Shown one piece after another: positions 53,788-64,000 of a stretch of DNA of 64,000 bases. The notes under the pieces were generated by a model. The model did no database searches. It saw only the letters and a list, made by a program, of their open reading frames with translations, and was not told the origin of the DNA. A program made the position numbers and the translations under genes. Numbering within the stretch: the first letter of the stretch is position 1; the number at the start of each line of letters is the position of its first letter. Origin of the DNA: Paracoccus maritimus (GTDB lineage: Bacteria; Pseudomonadota; Alphaproteobacteria; Rhodobacterales; Rhodobacteraceae). The stretch is taken from the NCBI RefSeq assembly GCF_025195095.1, contig NZ_JANAVZ010000008.1, forward strand, positions 1 to 64,000. The letters are read 5' to 3'.

Positions 53788-54506
53788 CGGACCGATCTCT
53801 TGATCTGTTGATCGATGAGGTCGTCCTTGGCCTGGCCGGGGACGCCGATATCGCGCGCCTCGAGGAGCTGGCGCGTCAGGATCCCGATGTCGCCGCAAGA
53901 CTTGACCAGGCGCGGCAACGGTTCGGGGCGCTGGATGACACGGCCGATGTCCTGTCTTTGCCGGACGGGCTTTGGGCTAGGGTCGAGGCGCGGCTGGACG
54001 CGCCGGAACAGCATGTTCCCCAGGCGAAAGCCGCGCCGGACAACCTGATCGACCTCGACACGCTGCGGCAATCTGTTGGCCGTTGGCGCCGTGCCGCGCT
54101 TGGGGGGCTGGCCGCAGCGATGCTTCTGGCCGTGGTTCTGGGCTGGTCGGTGCTGTCGCAGCCCGGACCGGTCGTTGTCGCCGTGCTGCTGGATGACCGG
54201 GGCGAGGCGATCGCGCTGGTCGAAAGCGGTCGTGACAACACCACGCAGATCACGCTGCTGGAACGGCCTGACATGCCGTCCAATCAGGTGATGCAGGTCT
54301 GGACCAAGCCTGATGACGACGGTCCTCCGGTGTCGCTGGGGCTGCTTTCGACGGGACGTTCGGATACGCTGACCATCGAGGGTCTGCCGACGCCGTCGCC
54401 ACGGCAGCTTTACGAGATCACCCTGGAACCGGCAGGCGGATCGCCGACGAACCTGCCCACCGGGCCGATTTTCGGCAAGGGGCTGGCGAAGGCGCCCGTG
54501 ACCTGA
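53784..54506 (+). CDS. RskA-like membrane anti-sigma factor
   Basis: 240 residues. An acidic helical N-terminal part (about 1-75) with MTDRSLDLLIDEVVLGLAGD resembles the anti-sigma binding module. One membrane helix spans about 104-124. The periplasmic part (about 128-240) fits the RskA domain, with MQVWTKPDDDGPPVSLGLL and LTIEGLPTP. It holds the ECF factor at the membrane until a signal releases it, usually by regulated proteolysis. The start overlaps the sigma-factor stop. Confidence 0.83.
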   Translation: MTDRSLDLLIDEVVLGLAGDADIARLEELARQDPDVAARLDQARQRFGALDDTADVLSLPDGLWARVEARLDAPEQHVPQAKAAPDNLIDLDTLRQSVGRWRRAALGGLAAAMLLAVVLGWSVLSQPGPVVVAVLLDDRGEAIALVESGRDNTTQITLLERPDMPSNQVMQVWTKPDDDGPPVSLGLLSTGRSDTLTIEGLPTPSPRQLYEITLEPAGGSPTNLPTGPIFGKGLAKAPVT

Positions 54507-54536
54507 CAACGGATTTTATGACGCAGAGACGGTCGG

Positions 54537-55436
54537 TCAGCGGTGCGTCCCGGCAGGGTCGAATGTCTGGAATCCGGAATCGGTCTGGGACCGCAGCCCC
54601 CAAGCCGGGATCTTCAGCGGCAGAACCCAGGGATCGGTGCCGAACAGGGCCCAGTCGTCTTGCGCAAGGTCGGCCGTCGGGTCGATGAAGACCTGGCACG
54701 GCCTGCCGGTCATATATCCGCATCCGCCAGGAAAAACGGTGGTCGTCGCCGCTCCACCGGAGTTCGGAACTGAAGGCCGCCCCGCGGACCGGCAGCACGA
54801 TCTGCACCACCAGCCACAGCGCCACGGCGATCAGCGCGATGTGCGGCAGGGAAGTCGTCAGATCCGGGTGGTCGGAGGCGGCATCGTCCGGCTGCCCGCC
54901 GGTCACGCGGCGCAGCAGGACGGCGGGCCAGCCGGGCTCGCCGCCACAGAAGCAGGGGCGCGCCAAGGACATGCAGCGCGATGACCCCCCAGCTTGCGGC
55001 AAGAATGATCCAGTCCATCTGGAACATCGGTGCCAGCCACGTCCCTTCGGTGCGCGCCTGCAACCACAGACGCAGCGGCTGACCCAGCAACCAGTCCGGG
55101 GTCAGCTTGACCAGTCCCGCATAGATCAGCACGATTTCGGTCTGCGCGCGCAGCATGAAGACCGACAGATAGGGAACCCTCCGGTCCCGGCGCGGTGCCG
55201 ACCAGGCATCCAGCGACCACATTCGTGCCGCGGGCACGCAGCACAGGATCATCGCGTAAGAAGGACCAGGTAGAAATGGTTCAGATACTCGGCCGCATCC
55301 AGCAGGAAGAAATAGGCGAAGACCAGCGTGAAGACGATGATCGCCACCCGATAGAAAAGGCCCAGCATCACGAACAGCGCGGCGGTTCCCATGACCAGCC
55401 ATGCCAGTTCCAGCCATGCCTTGGGCAGCGGGCGTG
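54537..55436 (-). pseudogene. HTTM-domain (gamma-carboxylase-like) membrane protein remnant
   Basis: Segments that look like one HTTM/vitamin-K-carboxylase-like protein are spread over three minus-strand frames. First, PLPKAWLELAWLVMGTAALF through AAEYLNHFYLVLL (to the stop at 55249). Then AMILCCVPAARMWSLDA through APLLLWRRARL. Then SLPHIALIAVALWLVVQIVL through GDDHRFSWRMRIYD. Finally VFIDPTADLAQDDWALFGTD to the stop at 54537. The expected N-terminal third and the segment after LLLWRRARL are missing. At least three frameshifts plus deletions make it non-functional, unless local sequence errors are responsible. Confidence 0.72.
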
Positions 55437-55995
55437 ATCAGTTGCTGGGCGATCTCGCCGATGCGTTTGCCCTGATCCATGGGGGTCTTGCGCAGCAGGG
55501 CATAGGCTTCGGCCTCGTCCATCCCGCGCGCCTTCATCAGGACCGCCTTGGCGCGGTCCACGATCTTGCGTTCCTCCAGCGCGGCGCGGGTCGCGGCAAG
55601 TTCGGCGCGCAGTTGCTGCAGCATGTGGAACCGCGCCACGGCGGCATCAATGATCGGCTTGATCCTGTCCGGTCTCAGCCCGTCCACGACATAGGCCGAG
55701 ATTCCCGCCCCGATCGCGGATCTGGTCAGTTGTTCGTTGGACCTGTCCACGAACATGGCGACCGGACGTTCGGCCGGGTCCCAGGCCAGCGCCAGTCCTA
55801 AAGGATGTCGCGCGAGGGATCGGCGATGTCGATCAGGACGACATCAGGGCGCAGTTCGGCGACCCGCCGGGCAAGCGAGGATTGTTTGGCCACGATCCGG
55901 ATGTCGTGGTCGCCGGTCTCGGCCAGACTTTCGGCAATCGACTGCGCCCGGACGGTATCGGCTTCGACGACAACGATGAGAAGGTTTTTCAGCAT
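55437..55995 (-). pseudogene. Broken NasT-like ANTAR response regulator
   Basis: The first 65 codons (start 55995, LLIVVVEADTVRAQSIAESL through VLIDIADPSRDIL) encode the beginning of a NasT-type receiver and hit a TAG at 55798-55800. The rest of the receiver (RPVAMFVDRSNEQLTRSAIG) and the ANTAR RNA-binding domain (ERKIVDRAKAVLMKARGMDE, then AYALLRKTPMDQGKRIGEIA) continue in another frame. The C-terminus then runs directly into HTTM remnant sequence. ANTAR proteins act as antiterminators on leader RNA, often for nitrogen or amide genes. As sequenced the gene cannot give an intact product. Confidence 0.75.
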
Positions 55996-56115
55996 GAGAC
56001 ATCCGTGATCATGCCGCGGCCTCATGCGCGCCGATCCTGAACAATTGTTTGCAGACAATGCGGATGAGGCGGCATCGCTCATGCCCGATAAACAGGCAAT
56101 GATGCCGCAGAACGG

Positions 56116-56829
56116 TCAGTCCTTCGAGTTCATGACATGGCTGTTGGGAAACGCCGCGCGCAGCGTCGTGATCGGGCCGCTGTCATTCCATGTCGTCCGC
56201 TGCAGCAGCAGGATTGCCTCGCGGGGTGGAATGTCCAGCAGCCGCGCATCCCGGTCGCTGGCGTTTCTGGCCGAAATGGCGATCTCGGTCCGGGTGTAGG
56301 GCGCGTTGCGAACCAGCCATTCATTGGCGTTCACGTGCCGGAAATCGACTTCGTTCATTCCCGGCACGGCGGCCGGATTGATCCAGCGATCATCGAACTG
56401 GAAAGGTTTTCCATCACCGTAGTGCACTGCCCGCAGATGCAGCAGAACCTGACCTTCCGGCAGGCCGATGCGCTGTGCGATCTCGGCCGGGATCGGACTG
56501 CGGCGTTGGGCGATGACGCGATGGCCGTAGTCCATGCCGGCGCTTTCGACCTGCTCGCGCACGATCGGGATGGTGAAGGTCGCCTTGCGCACGGGGTCGA
56601 TCGCGACGCGGGTTCCGGCCCTGCGCCGTCGTTCCAGCAGCCCCTCGTCCGCCAGCAATTGCAGCGCCTTGTTTACGGTCGCCCGCGCCGCACCGAACTG
56701 CACGGCCAGATCCGCCTCATCGGGGATCCGCTGGCCCTGCCGCCATTCGCGCTCGATGATGCGGCGCCGCACCTCGGAGGCGATCAGCTGCGCCTTGGGC
56801 GCGGTCGAGCCGGGGGCGCGTTCGGTCAC
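56116..56829 (-). CDS. hutC: Histidine utilisation repressor HutC (GntR family)
   Basis: 237 residues from a GTG that overlaps the hutF stop (GTGA). The winged HTH (about 10-80) has QRIPDEADLAVQFGAARATV and KALQLLADEGLL, then the UTRA ligand domain with FDDRWINPAAVPGMNEVDF and a C-terminal ILLLQRTTWNDSGPIT. HutC represses hut genes and is released by urocanate. It is translationally coupled to hutF on the minus strand, so it is probably autoregulated through the hutF/hutI intergenic region. Confidence 0.88.
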   Translation of the reverse strand: MTERAPGSTAPKAQLIASEVRRRIIEREWRQGQRIPDEADLAVQFGAARATVNKALQLLADEGLLERRRRAGTRVAIDPVRKATFTIPIVREQVESAGMDYGHRVIAQRRSPIPAEIAQRIGLPEGQVLLHLRAVHYGDGKPFQFDDRWINPAAVPGMNEVDFRHVNANEWLVRNAPYTRTEIAISARNASDRDARLLDIPPREAILLLQRTTWNDSGPITTLRAAFPNSHVMNSKD

Positions 56830-58196
56830 ATTCGTTCCTTCAGGCTGTCGATACAGTCCAGATAATCGGTGACGATGCGGTCGCGGTCCAGATGCCGGCC
56901 CGCGCGCACGACATGCCGTCCGGCAGCCCAGACATCGCCGATCAGCCCTTCGCCGCCCGCAAAGACAAGGCTGTCCAGCATCTGATCGCCCGCACGGCCC
57001 GCCATCACCGGATTGCGCAGCGACACCGCGCACAGATCGGCCCACAGCCCGGCCCGGATCGCACCGGTGTCGCGCCCGGCGGCACGGGCACCGCCCTGAA
57101 GTCCACTGTCATAGAGAACGCGCCCCGTCGATCGCGTCGGGTCCGCCAAGATGGCGCGTGCGTTGTCGCGCAGGCGCTGACTGTATTCCAGCGTCCGCAA
57201 CTCCTCGACCATCGAGATGCGGATATTGCTGTCGGACCCAAAGCCCAGCCCGCCGCCCGCATCGCGCCAGGTCGTGCCGTTGAAGATGCCGTCGCCCAGG
57301 CTGCTTTCGGTGATCGGGCACAGCCCGGCCACCGCGCCGGTCGCGGCAAGGCGGCGGGTTTCGTCCGTCGTCATGTGCGTCAGATGGATCAGCGTCCAGC
57401 GCGCGTCGGGGGCGTGATGTTCCAGCAACCATTCGACCGGGCGCAGGCCATAGGCCGCGCTGACCTCTTCGATCTCGGGGATCTGTTCGGCCAGATGCAT
57501 GTGCAGCGGGCGGTCGGGGCGAAGCCCGGCGCAGATCGACAGCGCCTCGGGAGAGACTGCGCGCAGCGAATGCGGCGCGACCCCGATCCCGGCATCCTCG
57601 GGCAGGGCGTGCAGCGCGGCTTCGGCGGCGTCCAGAAGCCGGACGAAGCCGTCGGGGTCGGTTCCAAAGCGCGCCTGGCCGGGGCCAAGCGGACGGCGGT
57701 CGCAGCCGCCGAACTGATAGTGAACCGGCAGCAGCGTCAGCCCGATACCGGTCTGCGCGGCCGCGGCCGCGATGCGGTGCGACATCTCGGCGGGATTGGC
57801 ATAGGCCGAGCCGCCAGGCTGATGGTGCAGATAGTGAAATTCGACATTGGTGGCGTAACCTGCTTCCAGCATCTCCATCTGGACCAGCGCCGCGACGGCC
57901 TGAACGTCGTCGGGCGTCAGCTGGTCCAGAAAGCGGAACATGATCTGCCGCCAGGTCCAGAACGTGTCGCGCGGATGCGGGCCGCGCGCCTCGGACAGGC
58001 CGGCCATGGCGCGCTGGAAGGCATGCGAGTGCAGATTGGCCATCGCCGGCAGCAGCAGTTCCACCCGCTGCCCGTCCGGCGGCATGCCTGCCTGAACCGA
58101 TTCGATGCGCCCATCCGCCGCCAGCGTCACCAGTACATTTTCTGCCCAGCCCTCGGGCAGCAGCGCCCGTTCCGCCCACAGCACAGTCATCTGCAT
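56826..58196 (-). CDS. hutF: Formimidoylglutamate deiminase
   Basis: 456 residues of the amidohydrolase superfamily. The metal site includes NLHSHAF near residue 61, HMHLAEQIPEIEE, LIHLTHM and the late GFGSDSNIRIS. It converts N-formimino-L-glutamate to N-formyl-L-glutamate and ammonia, the branch that avoids formamide. Two in-frame ATGs are possible (58196, 58190); both lie close to GGGG/GG bases, so the exact start is uncertain by two codons. Divergent from hutI. Confidence 0.9.
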   Translation of the reverse strand: MQMTVLWAERALLPEGWAENVLVTLAADGRIESVQAGMPPDGQRVELLLPAMANLHSHAFQRAMAGLSEARGPHPRDTFWTWRQIMFRFLDQLTPDDVQAVAALVQMEMLEAGYATNVEFHYLHHQPGGSAYANPAEMSHRIAAAAAQTGIGLTLLPVHYQFGGCDRRPLGPGQARFGTDPDGFVRLLDAAEAALHALPEDAGIGVAPHSLRAVSPEALSICAGLRPDRPLHMHLAEQIPEIEEVSAAYGLRPVEWLLEHHAPDARWTLIHLTHMTTDETRRLAATGAVAGLCPITESSLGDGIFNGTTWRDAGGGLGFGSDSNIRISMVEELRTLEYSQRLRDNARAILADPTRSTGRVLYDSGLQGGARAAGRDTGAIRAGLWADLCAVSLRNPVMAGRAGDQMLDSLVFAGGEGLIGDVWAAGRHVVRAGRHLDRDRIVTDYLDCIDSLKERM

Positions 58197-58230
58197 CCAT
58201 CCCCGCGATTCGCGTTTGACGAAAAATATC

Positions 58231-58266
58231 TTTAGACATAGAAGTAAAATAAGTTTAAACATAGAA
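58231..58266. promoter_or_regulatory. Direct repeat in the hutF/hutI divergent promoter region
   Basis: TTTAGACATAGAA (58231-58243) and TTTAAACATAGAA (58254-58266) differ at one base and are 23 bp apart, in an AT-rich patch. A TTGACG lies at 58216-58221. This spot between the divergent hut arms is where HutC would be expected to bind; the repeat does not obviously form a dyad, so it could instead be an activator site. Confidence 0.5.
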
Positions 58267-58298
58267 ACGCAGCGTGCGCAATCTAAAGCGGGTGACCG

Positions 58299-59493
58299 AT
58301 GCAGCTTCTCAGCAACGCAAGAATCGCCGGGATCGATGGAAAATCAGGCCAGTATGGCCTGTCTTCGCCCCAAGTCATCGCGATCGACGGGGGGCGGATC
58401 GCGTGGGTTGGCGAGGAATCGGCGATCCCCGCCGCGTATCTGCGGGCCGCGCGGCACGATCTGGGCGGGCGTGCGGTCACGCCGGGGCTGATCGACTGCC
58501 ACACCCATGTCGTCTTCGGCGGGGATCGCGCACGCGAATTCGAGATGCGGTTGGAAGGCGCCAGCTATCAGCAAATCGCGAAAGCGGGCGGCGGCATTCT
58601 GTCCACCGTGCGCGCTACGCGCGACACCGACGAGGCTGATCTGCTGGCATCCGCGCTGCGGCGGGTGGATGCGCTGCTGGCCGAGGGCGTGACCACGATC
58701 GAGGTCAAGTCCGGCTATGGGCTGGATATCGACACCGAACTGAAGATGCTGCGCGTGGCCCGGCTGATCGAATCGCGCCGTGCCGTCAGCGTGCGGACGA
58801 CCTGGCTGGCAGCCCACGCCTTGCCGCCGGAATATGCCGACGACCGGGCGGGGTATCTGCGCGACGTCGTGATCGCGGGCATGGATCGCGGCCATGCCGA
58901 AGATCTGATCGACGCGGTGGACGGGTTCTGCGAAGGCATTGCCTTCACCCCCGCCGAGATGGCGCAGGTCTTCGATCACGCGGCCGGCCTGGGCCTGCCA
59001 GTCAAGCTGCATGCCGAACAGCTGTCCGATCTGGGCGGCGCGGCGATGGCTGCGCGCCACGGGGCGCTGTCCGCCGATCATCTGGAATATCTGGATGCGG
59101 ACGGAATTGCCGCGATGGCGCGGGCGGGCACCGTCGCGGTGATGTTGCCGGGCGCCTTCTACACCTTGCGGGAATCGCAGCTTCCGCCGGTGCAGGCGCT
59201 GCGCGATGCGGGGGTTCCGATGGCACTGGCCACCGATTGCAATCCCGGCACGTCGCCGCTGACCTCACTGCTTCTGACGATGAACATGGGGGCGACACTG
59301 TTCCGCATGACGCCGTCTGAATGCCTTGCGGGGGTCACCGTCCACGCGGCCCGGGCCCTGGGTCTGGCGGATCGCGGCTTGATCACGCCCGGACAGCGCG
59401 CAGATCTGGCGGTTTGGAACATCGATCACCTGGCCGAGCTGTCCTATCGCATCGGCTTCAACCCGCTTCATGCCCGTATCGTCGGAGGCGAAT

Positions 59494-59501
<8 letters not shown>
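58299..59501 (+). CDS. hutI: Imidazolonepropionase
   Basis: 400 residues, standard for HutI. The metal-binding [12 protein letters not shown] motif is near residue 67, with [37 protein letters not shown] and [10 protein letters not shown] following in the expected order. It opens 4-imidazolone-5-propanoate to N-formimino-L-glutamate in histidine breakdown. First gene of the plus-strand hut arm; its end overlaps the hutH start region by eight bases. Confidence 0.92.
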
Positions 59502-61031
<1,530 letters not shown>

Positions 61032-61035
<4 letters not shown>

Positions 61036-61823
61036 CCCCGGTCGAGATCTGCGAAGGCGACAGCCCGGTGATCCTGGGCCTGCCGCATACCGGCACGTTC
61101 CTTCCTGCCGAAATCGTCGCGCGCCTGAATGCGCGCGGGCAGCTGCTGGCCGATACCGACTGGCATATCCATCGCCTTTATGACGGGCTGCTGCCCGGCG
61201 CGACAACGGTGCGGGCAACCTTTCACCGCTATGTCATCGACGCCAATCGCGGCCCCGACGACGCAAGCCTCTATCCCGGCCAGAACACCACCGGGCTGGT
61301 GCCGCTGACCGATTTCGACGGTCGACCGATCTGGACCGAACCGCCGACCGAAGACGACATCGCCGACCGCAGGGTGCGGTATCACGCGCCCTATCACGCC
61401 GCCTTGTCGGCGCAGATCGACCGGATCCGCACGCGGCATGGCGTCGCGATCCTGTATGACTGCCATTCGATCCGCAGCCATATCCCGTTCCTGTTCGACG
61501 GCACGCTGCCGGATTTCAACATCGGCACCAATCTGGGCGCGACATGCGATCCGCGCATCCAGAACGTGGTCTCGGACATCGTAAAGGCGACCGGACGGAC
61601 CTGGGTTCTGAACGGTCGCTTCAAGGGCGGCTGGACGACACGGCACTACGGCGACCCGCGCAACGGCGTTCACGCCATCCAGATGGAGCTGGCGCAGGCC
61701 ACGCATCTGACGCAGGAATCGCCGCCCTTCGACTACGATCCCGAAAAGGCCGCGCCGCTGCGCGCCACCCTGGCCGATATCCTGCACCAACTTGCGGCTT
61801 TGGCCGCCGATCTGAAGGCATGA
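61032..61823 (+). CDS. hutG: N-formylglutamate deformylase
   Basis: 263 residues of the FGase (PF05013) family: [13 protein letters not shown] at the start, [27 protein letters not shown], and [17 protein letters not shown]. It hydrolyses N-formylglutamate to glutamate and formate, the step after HutF. This is not the formiminoglutamase of the ureohydrolase type, so the pathway here is the five-step version. Coupled to hutH (ATGA overlap) and 4 bp before hutU. Confidence 0.9.
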
Positions 61824-61827
61824 CCCG

Positions 61828-63492
61828 ATGAACAATCCCCGCCACAATACCCGCGACATCTATCCCGCCACGGGAACGCAGATCACCGCCAAAAGCTGGC
61901 TGACCGAGGCGCCCTTGCGGATGCTGATGAACAACCTGCATCCCGACGTGGCCGAAAACCCGCATGAACTGGTCGTCTATGGCGGGATCGGTCGCGCTGC
62001 CCGGACCTGGCGCGATTTCGACCTGATCGTGGACAGCCTGCGCGCGCTGGAAGAAGATCAGACCCTGCTGGTGCAGTCGGGCAAGCCGGTGGGCGTGTTC
62101 CAGACCCACAAGGATGCGCCGCGCGTGCTGATCGCCAATTCGAACCTGGTGCCCCACTGGGCCAACTGGGACCATTTCAACGAACTGGATCGCAAGGGTC
62201 TGGCCATGTATGGCCAGATGACCGCCGGATCGTGGATCTATATCGGCAGCCAGGGCATCGTGCAGGGCACCTATGAAACCTTCGTCGAGGCCGGGCGGCA
62301 GCACTATGACGGCGATCTGACGGGGCGCTGGATCCTGACGGCCGGGCTGGGCGGCATGGGCGGCGCGCAGCCGCTGGCGGCGGTCATGGCCGGGGCGTGC
62401 TGTCTTGCCGTGGAATGCGACGAGACGCGGGCGGATTTCCGGCTGCGCACGCGCTATGTCGATGAAAAGACACATGATCTGGACGAAGCACTGGCGATGA
62501 TCGATCGCTGGACCAAGGCGGGCGAGGCGAAATCCGTGGCGCTGATCGGCAACGCGGCCGAGATCTATCCCGAACTGGTGCGGCGCGGCGTGCACCCGGA
62601 CATCGTCACCGACCAGACCAGCGCGCATGACCCGATCCACGGCTATCTGCCGCAGGGCTGGAGCGTGGCGGAATGGCGTGCCGGACAGGAAAGCGATCCC
62701 AAGGCCGTCGAAGCCGCCGCGCGCGCCAGCATGAAGACCCATGTCGCCGCGATGGTCGATTTCTGGAACGCCGGCGTGCCGACGCTGGATTACGGCAACA
62801 ACATCCGGCAGGTCGCCAAGGAAGAGGGGCTGGAAAACGCCTTCGCCTTCCCCGGCTTCGTGCCCGCCTATATCCGGCCGCTGTTTTGCCGCGGCATCGG
62901 CCCGTTCCGCTGGGCCGCGCTGTCGGGCGACCCCGAGGATATTTATCGCACCGACGCCAAGGTGAAGGAACTGATCGACGATCCGCATCTGCACAATTGG
63001 CTGGACATGGCCCGCGAACGGATCAGCTTTCAGGGCCTGCCCGCGCGGATCTGCTGGGTCGGGCTTGGCCTGCGCCACAAGCTGGGCCTCGCGTTCAACG
63101 AGATGGTCCGCAGCGGCGAATTGAAGGCGCCCATCGTGATCGGCCGCGACCATCTGGACAGTGGCAGCGTCGCCAGCCCCAACCGCGAGACCGAGGCGAT
63201 GCGCGACGGCAGCGATGCGGTCAGCGACTGGCCTCTTCTGAATGCGCTGCTGAATTGTGCATCGGGTGCCACCTGGGTCAGCCTGCATCACGGCGGGGGC
63301 GTCGGCATGGGCTTTTCCCAGCATTCAGGCATGGTCATTTGCTGCGATGGCAGCAAGGATGCCGATGCCCGCATCGCGCGCGTTTTGTGGAACGATCCGG
63401 CCACCGGCGTGATGCGCCACGCCGACGCAGGATACCAGATTGCGCTGGACTGCGCGCGCGAGCATCAATTGAACCTGCCCGGTATCCTCTGA
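61828..63492 (+). CDS. hutU: Urocanate hydratase
   Basis: 554 residues, the standard length. Conserved segments include [35 protein letters not shown], the NAD+-binding [38 protein letters not shown], and [17 protein letters not shown]. It hydrates urocanate to 4-imidazolone-5-propanoate. It completes the set hutH, hutU, hutI, hutF, hutG, so the full route from histidine to glutamate is encoded here. Confidence 0.93.
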   Translation: MNNPRHNTRDIYPATGTQITAKSWLTEAPLRMLMNNLHPDVAENPHELVVYGGIGRAARTWRDFDLIVDSLRALEEDQTLLVQSGKPVGVFQTHKDAPRVLIANSNLVPHWANWDHFNELDRKGLAMYGQMTAGSWIYIGSQGIVQGTYETFVEAGRQHYDGDLTGRWILTAGLGGMGGAQPLAAVMAGACCLAVECDETRADFRLRTRYVDEKTHDLDEALAMIDRWTKAGEAKSVALIGNAAEIYPELVRRGVHPDIVTDQTSAHDPIHGYLPQGWSVAEWRAGQESDPKAVEAAARASMKTHVAAMVDFWNAGVPTLDYGNNIRQVAKEEGLENAFAFPGFVPAYIRPLFCRGIGPFRWAALSGDPEDIYRTDAKVKELIDDPHLHNWLDMARERISFQGLPARICWVGLGLRHKLGLAFNEMVRSGELKAPIVIGRDHLDSGSVASPNRETEAMRDGSDAVSDWPLLNALLNCASGATWVSLHHGGGVGMGFSQHSGMVICCDGSKDADARIARVLWNDPATGVMRHADAGYQIALDCAREHQLNLPGIL

Positions 63493-63533
63493 CGCCGGAA
63501 AATCATAACAAGCCACCCAACAAGGAGAATCTC

Positions 63534-64000
63534 ATGAAACTTGCAACATCGCTGAAGGCCGCAATGATCGGCATGGCGGCGCTGGCCGTGGCGGCGCCCG
63601 CCTCGGCCGACCTGCTCGAGGACGTGAAGGCCGCCGGCAAGGTCGTCACCGCGACCGACATGCACTATGCGCCCTTCGACATGCTGAACAACGGCACCTA
63701 CGAAGGCATGACCAAGGACCTGTTCGACGAGGTCAGCAAGGAACTGGGCGTCGAGCCGGTCTATCAGGACATTCCGTGGCCTGCGGAATTGCCGGGGCTG
63801 GAAGTCGGCAAGTTCGATATCATCATCGCACCGGTCACGATCACCCCGGAACGCCAGGAACGCTATGCGTTCGGGTTGCCGATTGCCGATGCGACCGTCG
63901 GTCTGGTGCGCGCGGCAGCCAGCGACGCGGTCAGCAAGCCCGAAGACATTGCCGGCAAGACCGTCGGCGTGCAGCAGGGCACCGCGCAGTTCAAGCAGCT
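63534..64000 (+). CDS. Amino-acid-type ABC transporter solute-binding protein, 5' part only
   Basis: 155 codons are present and the gene runs off the right edge. It starts after AAGGAG, 41 bp downstream of hutU, in the same direction. A signal peptide (MKLATSLKAAMIGMAALAVA, cleavage near ASA) is followed by an SBP_bac_3-type domain: KVVTATDMHYAPFDMLNNGT, FDIIIAPVTITPERQERYAF, IAGKTVGVQQGTAQFK. This family binds amino acids and derivatives. Its place at the end of the hut operon suggests a histidine or urocanate importer whose permease and ATPase lie beyond the window. Confidence 0.83.
   Translation, partial: MKLATSLKAAMIGMAALAVAAPASADLLEDVKAAGKVVTATDMHYAPFDMLNNGTYEGMTKDLFDEVSKELGVEPVYQDIPWPAELPGLEVGKFDIIIAPVTITPERQERYAFGLPIADATVGLVRAAASDAVSKPEDIAGKTVGVQQGTAQFKQ

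Overview
The window is high-GC, densely coded DNA with strong third-position GC bias. The gene families suggest an alphaproteobacterium of the Rhodobacteraceae, probably Paracoccus-like: TRAP and ABC uptake systems, HutF-type histidine degradation, an FmdA formamidase with an AmiS channel, an AcuI reductase, a PHB-depolymerase-type esterase and a trimeric autotransporter. That assignment is an inference from gene content. No rRNA, tRNA, CRISPR array, insertion sequence or phage gene was seen.

Layout. (a) 1-487: 5' end of a YadA-type adhesin running off the left edge. (b) 726-8621: LysR regulator, DUF1445 (D-glutamate cyclase family) protein, TRAP transporter, DUF2848 protein and 5-oxoprolinase subunits PxpB, PxpC, PxpA, which read as one uptake and catabolic unit. 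(c) 8775-11427: ribbon-helix-helix regulator, PHB-depolymerase-like esterase and C45-type Ntn hydrolase. (d) 11591-14841: D-2-hydroxyacid dehydrogenase (FAD) divergent from a GntR regulator and AcuI-like reductase. (e) 14876-33951: a large divergent catabolic locus. Eleven tightly packed minus-strand genes (two-subunit CoA-transferase, CaiB, 2-hydroxyacid dehydrogenase, class II aldolase, FGGY kinase, ThDP enzyme, BisC-like molybdoenzyme, AhpD-like protein, rhodanese, acyl-CoA synthetase) face a plus-strand ABC importer with fused permeases, an IclR regulator and an aldehyde dehydrogenase. Matching 27-bp operator-like sites sit in front of both arms. (f) 33993-37837: secreted serralysin-type RTX metalloprotease and a small secreted protein. 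(g) 38321-44957: M24 peptidase and DppABCDF-type importer. (h) 45158-52025: fmdA-amiS-fmdB divergent from an NCS1-permease/histidine-kinase fusion, a REC-kinase protein and an OmpR-type regulator, with a four-hexamer palindrome between the arms. (i) 52258-54506: DUF4394 protein, ECF sigma factor and RskA-like anti-sigma factor. (j) 54537-55995: a decayed stretch with an ANTAR regulator and an HTTM membrane protein, both broken by frameshifts. (k) 56116-64000: histidine utilisation genes hutC-hutF (minus) and hutI-hutH-hutG-hutU (plus), followed by a partial solute-binding protein.

How it fits together. Most of the window is 'importer plus catabolic enzymes plus local regulator' modules. The best candidates for undescribed biology are the IclR-associated supercluster (e), whose substrate cannot be named from sequence, and the transporter-kinase signalling locus beside the formamidase genes (h).
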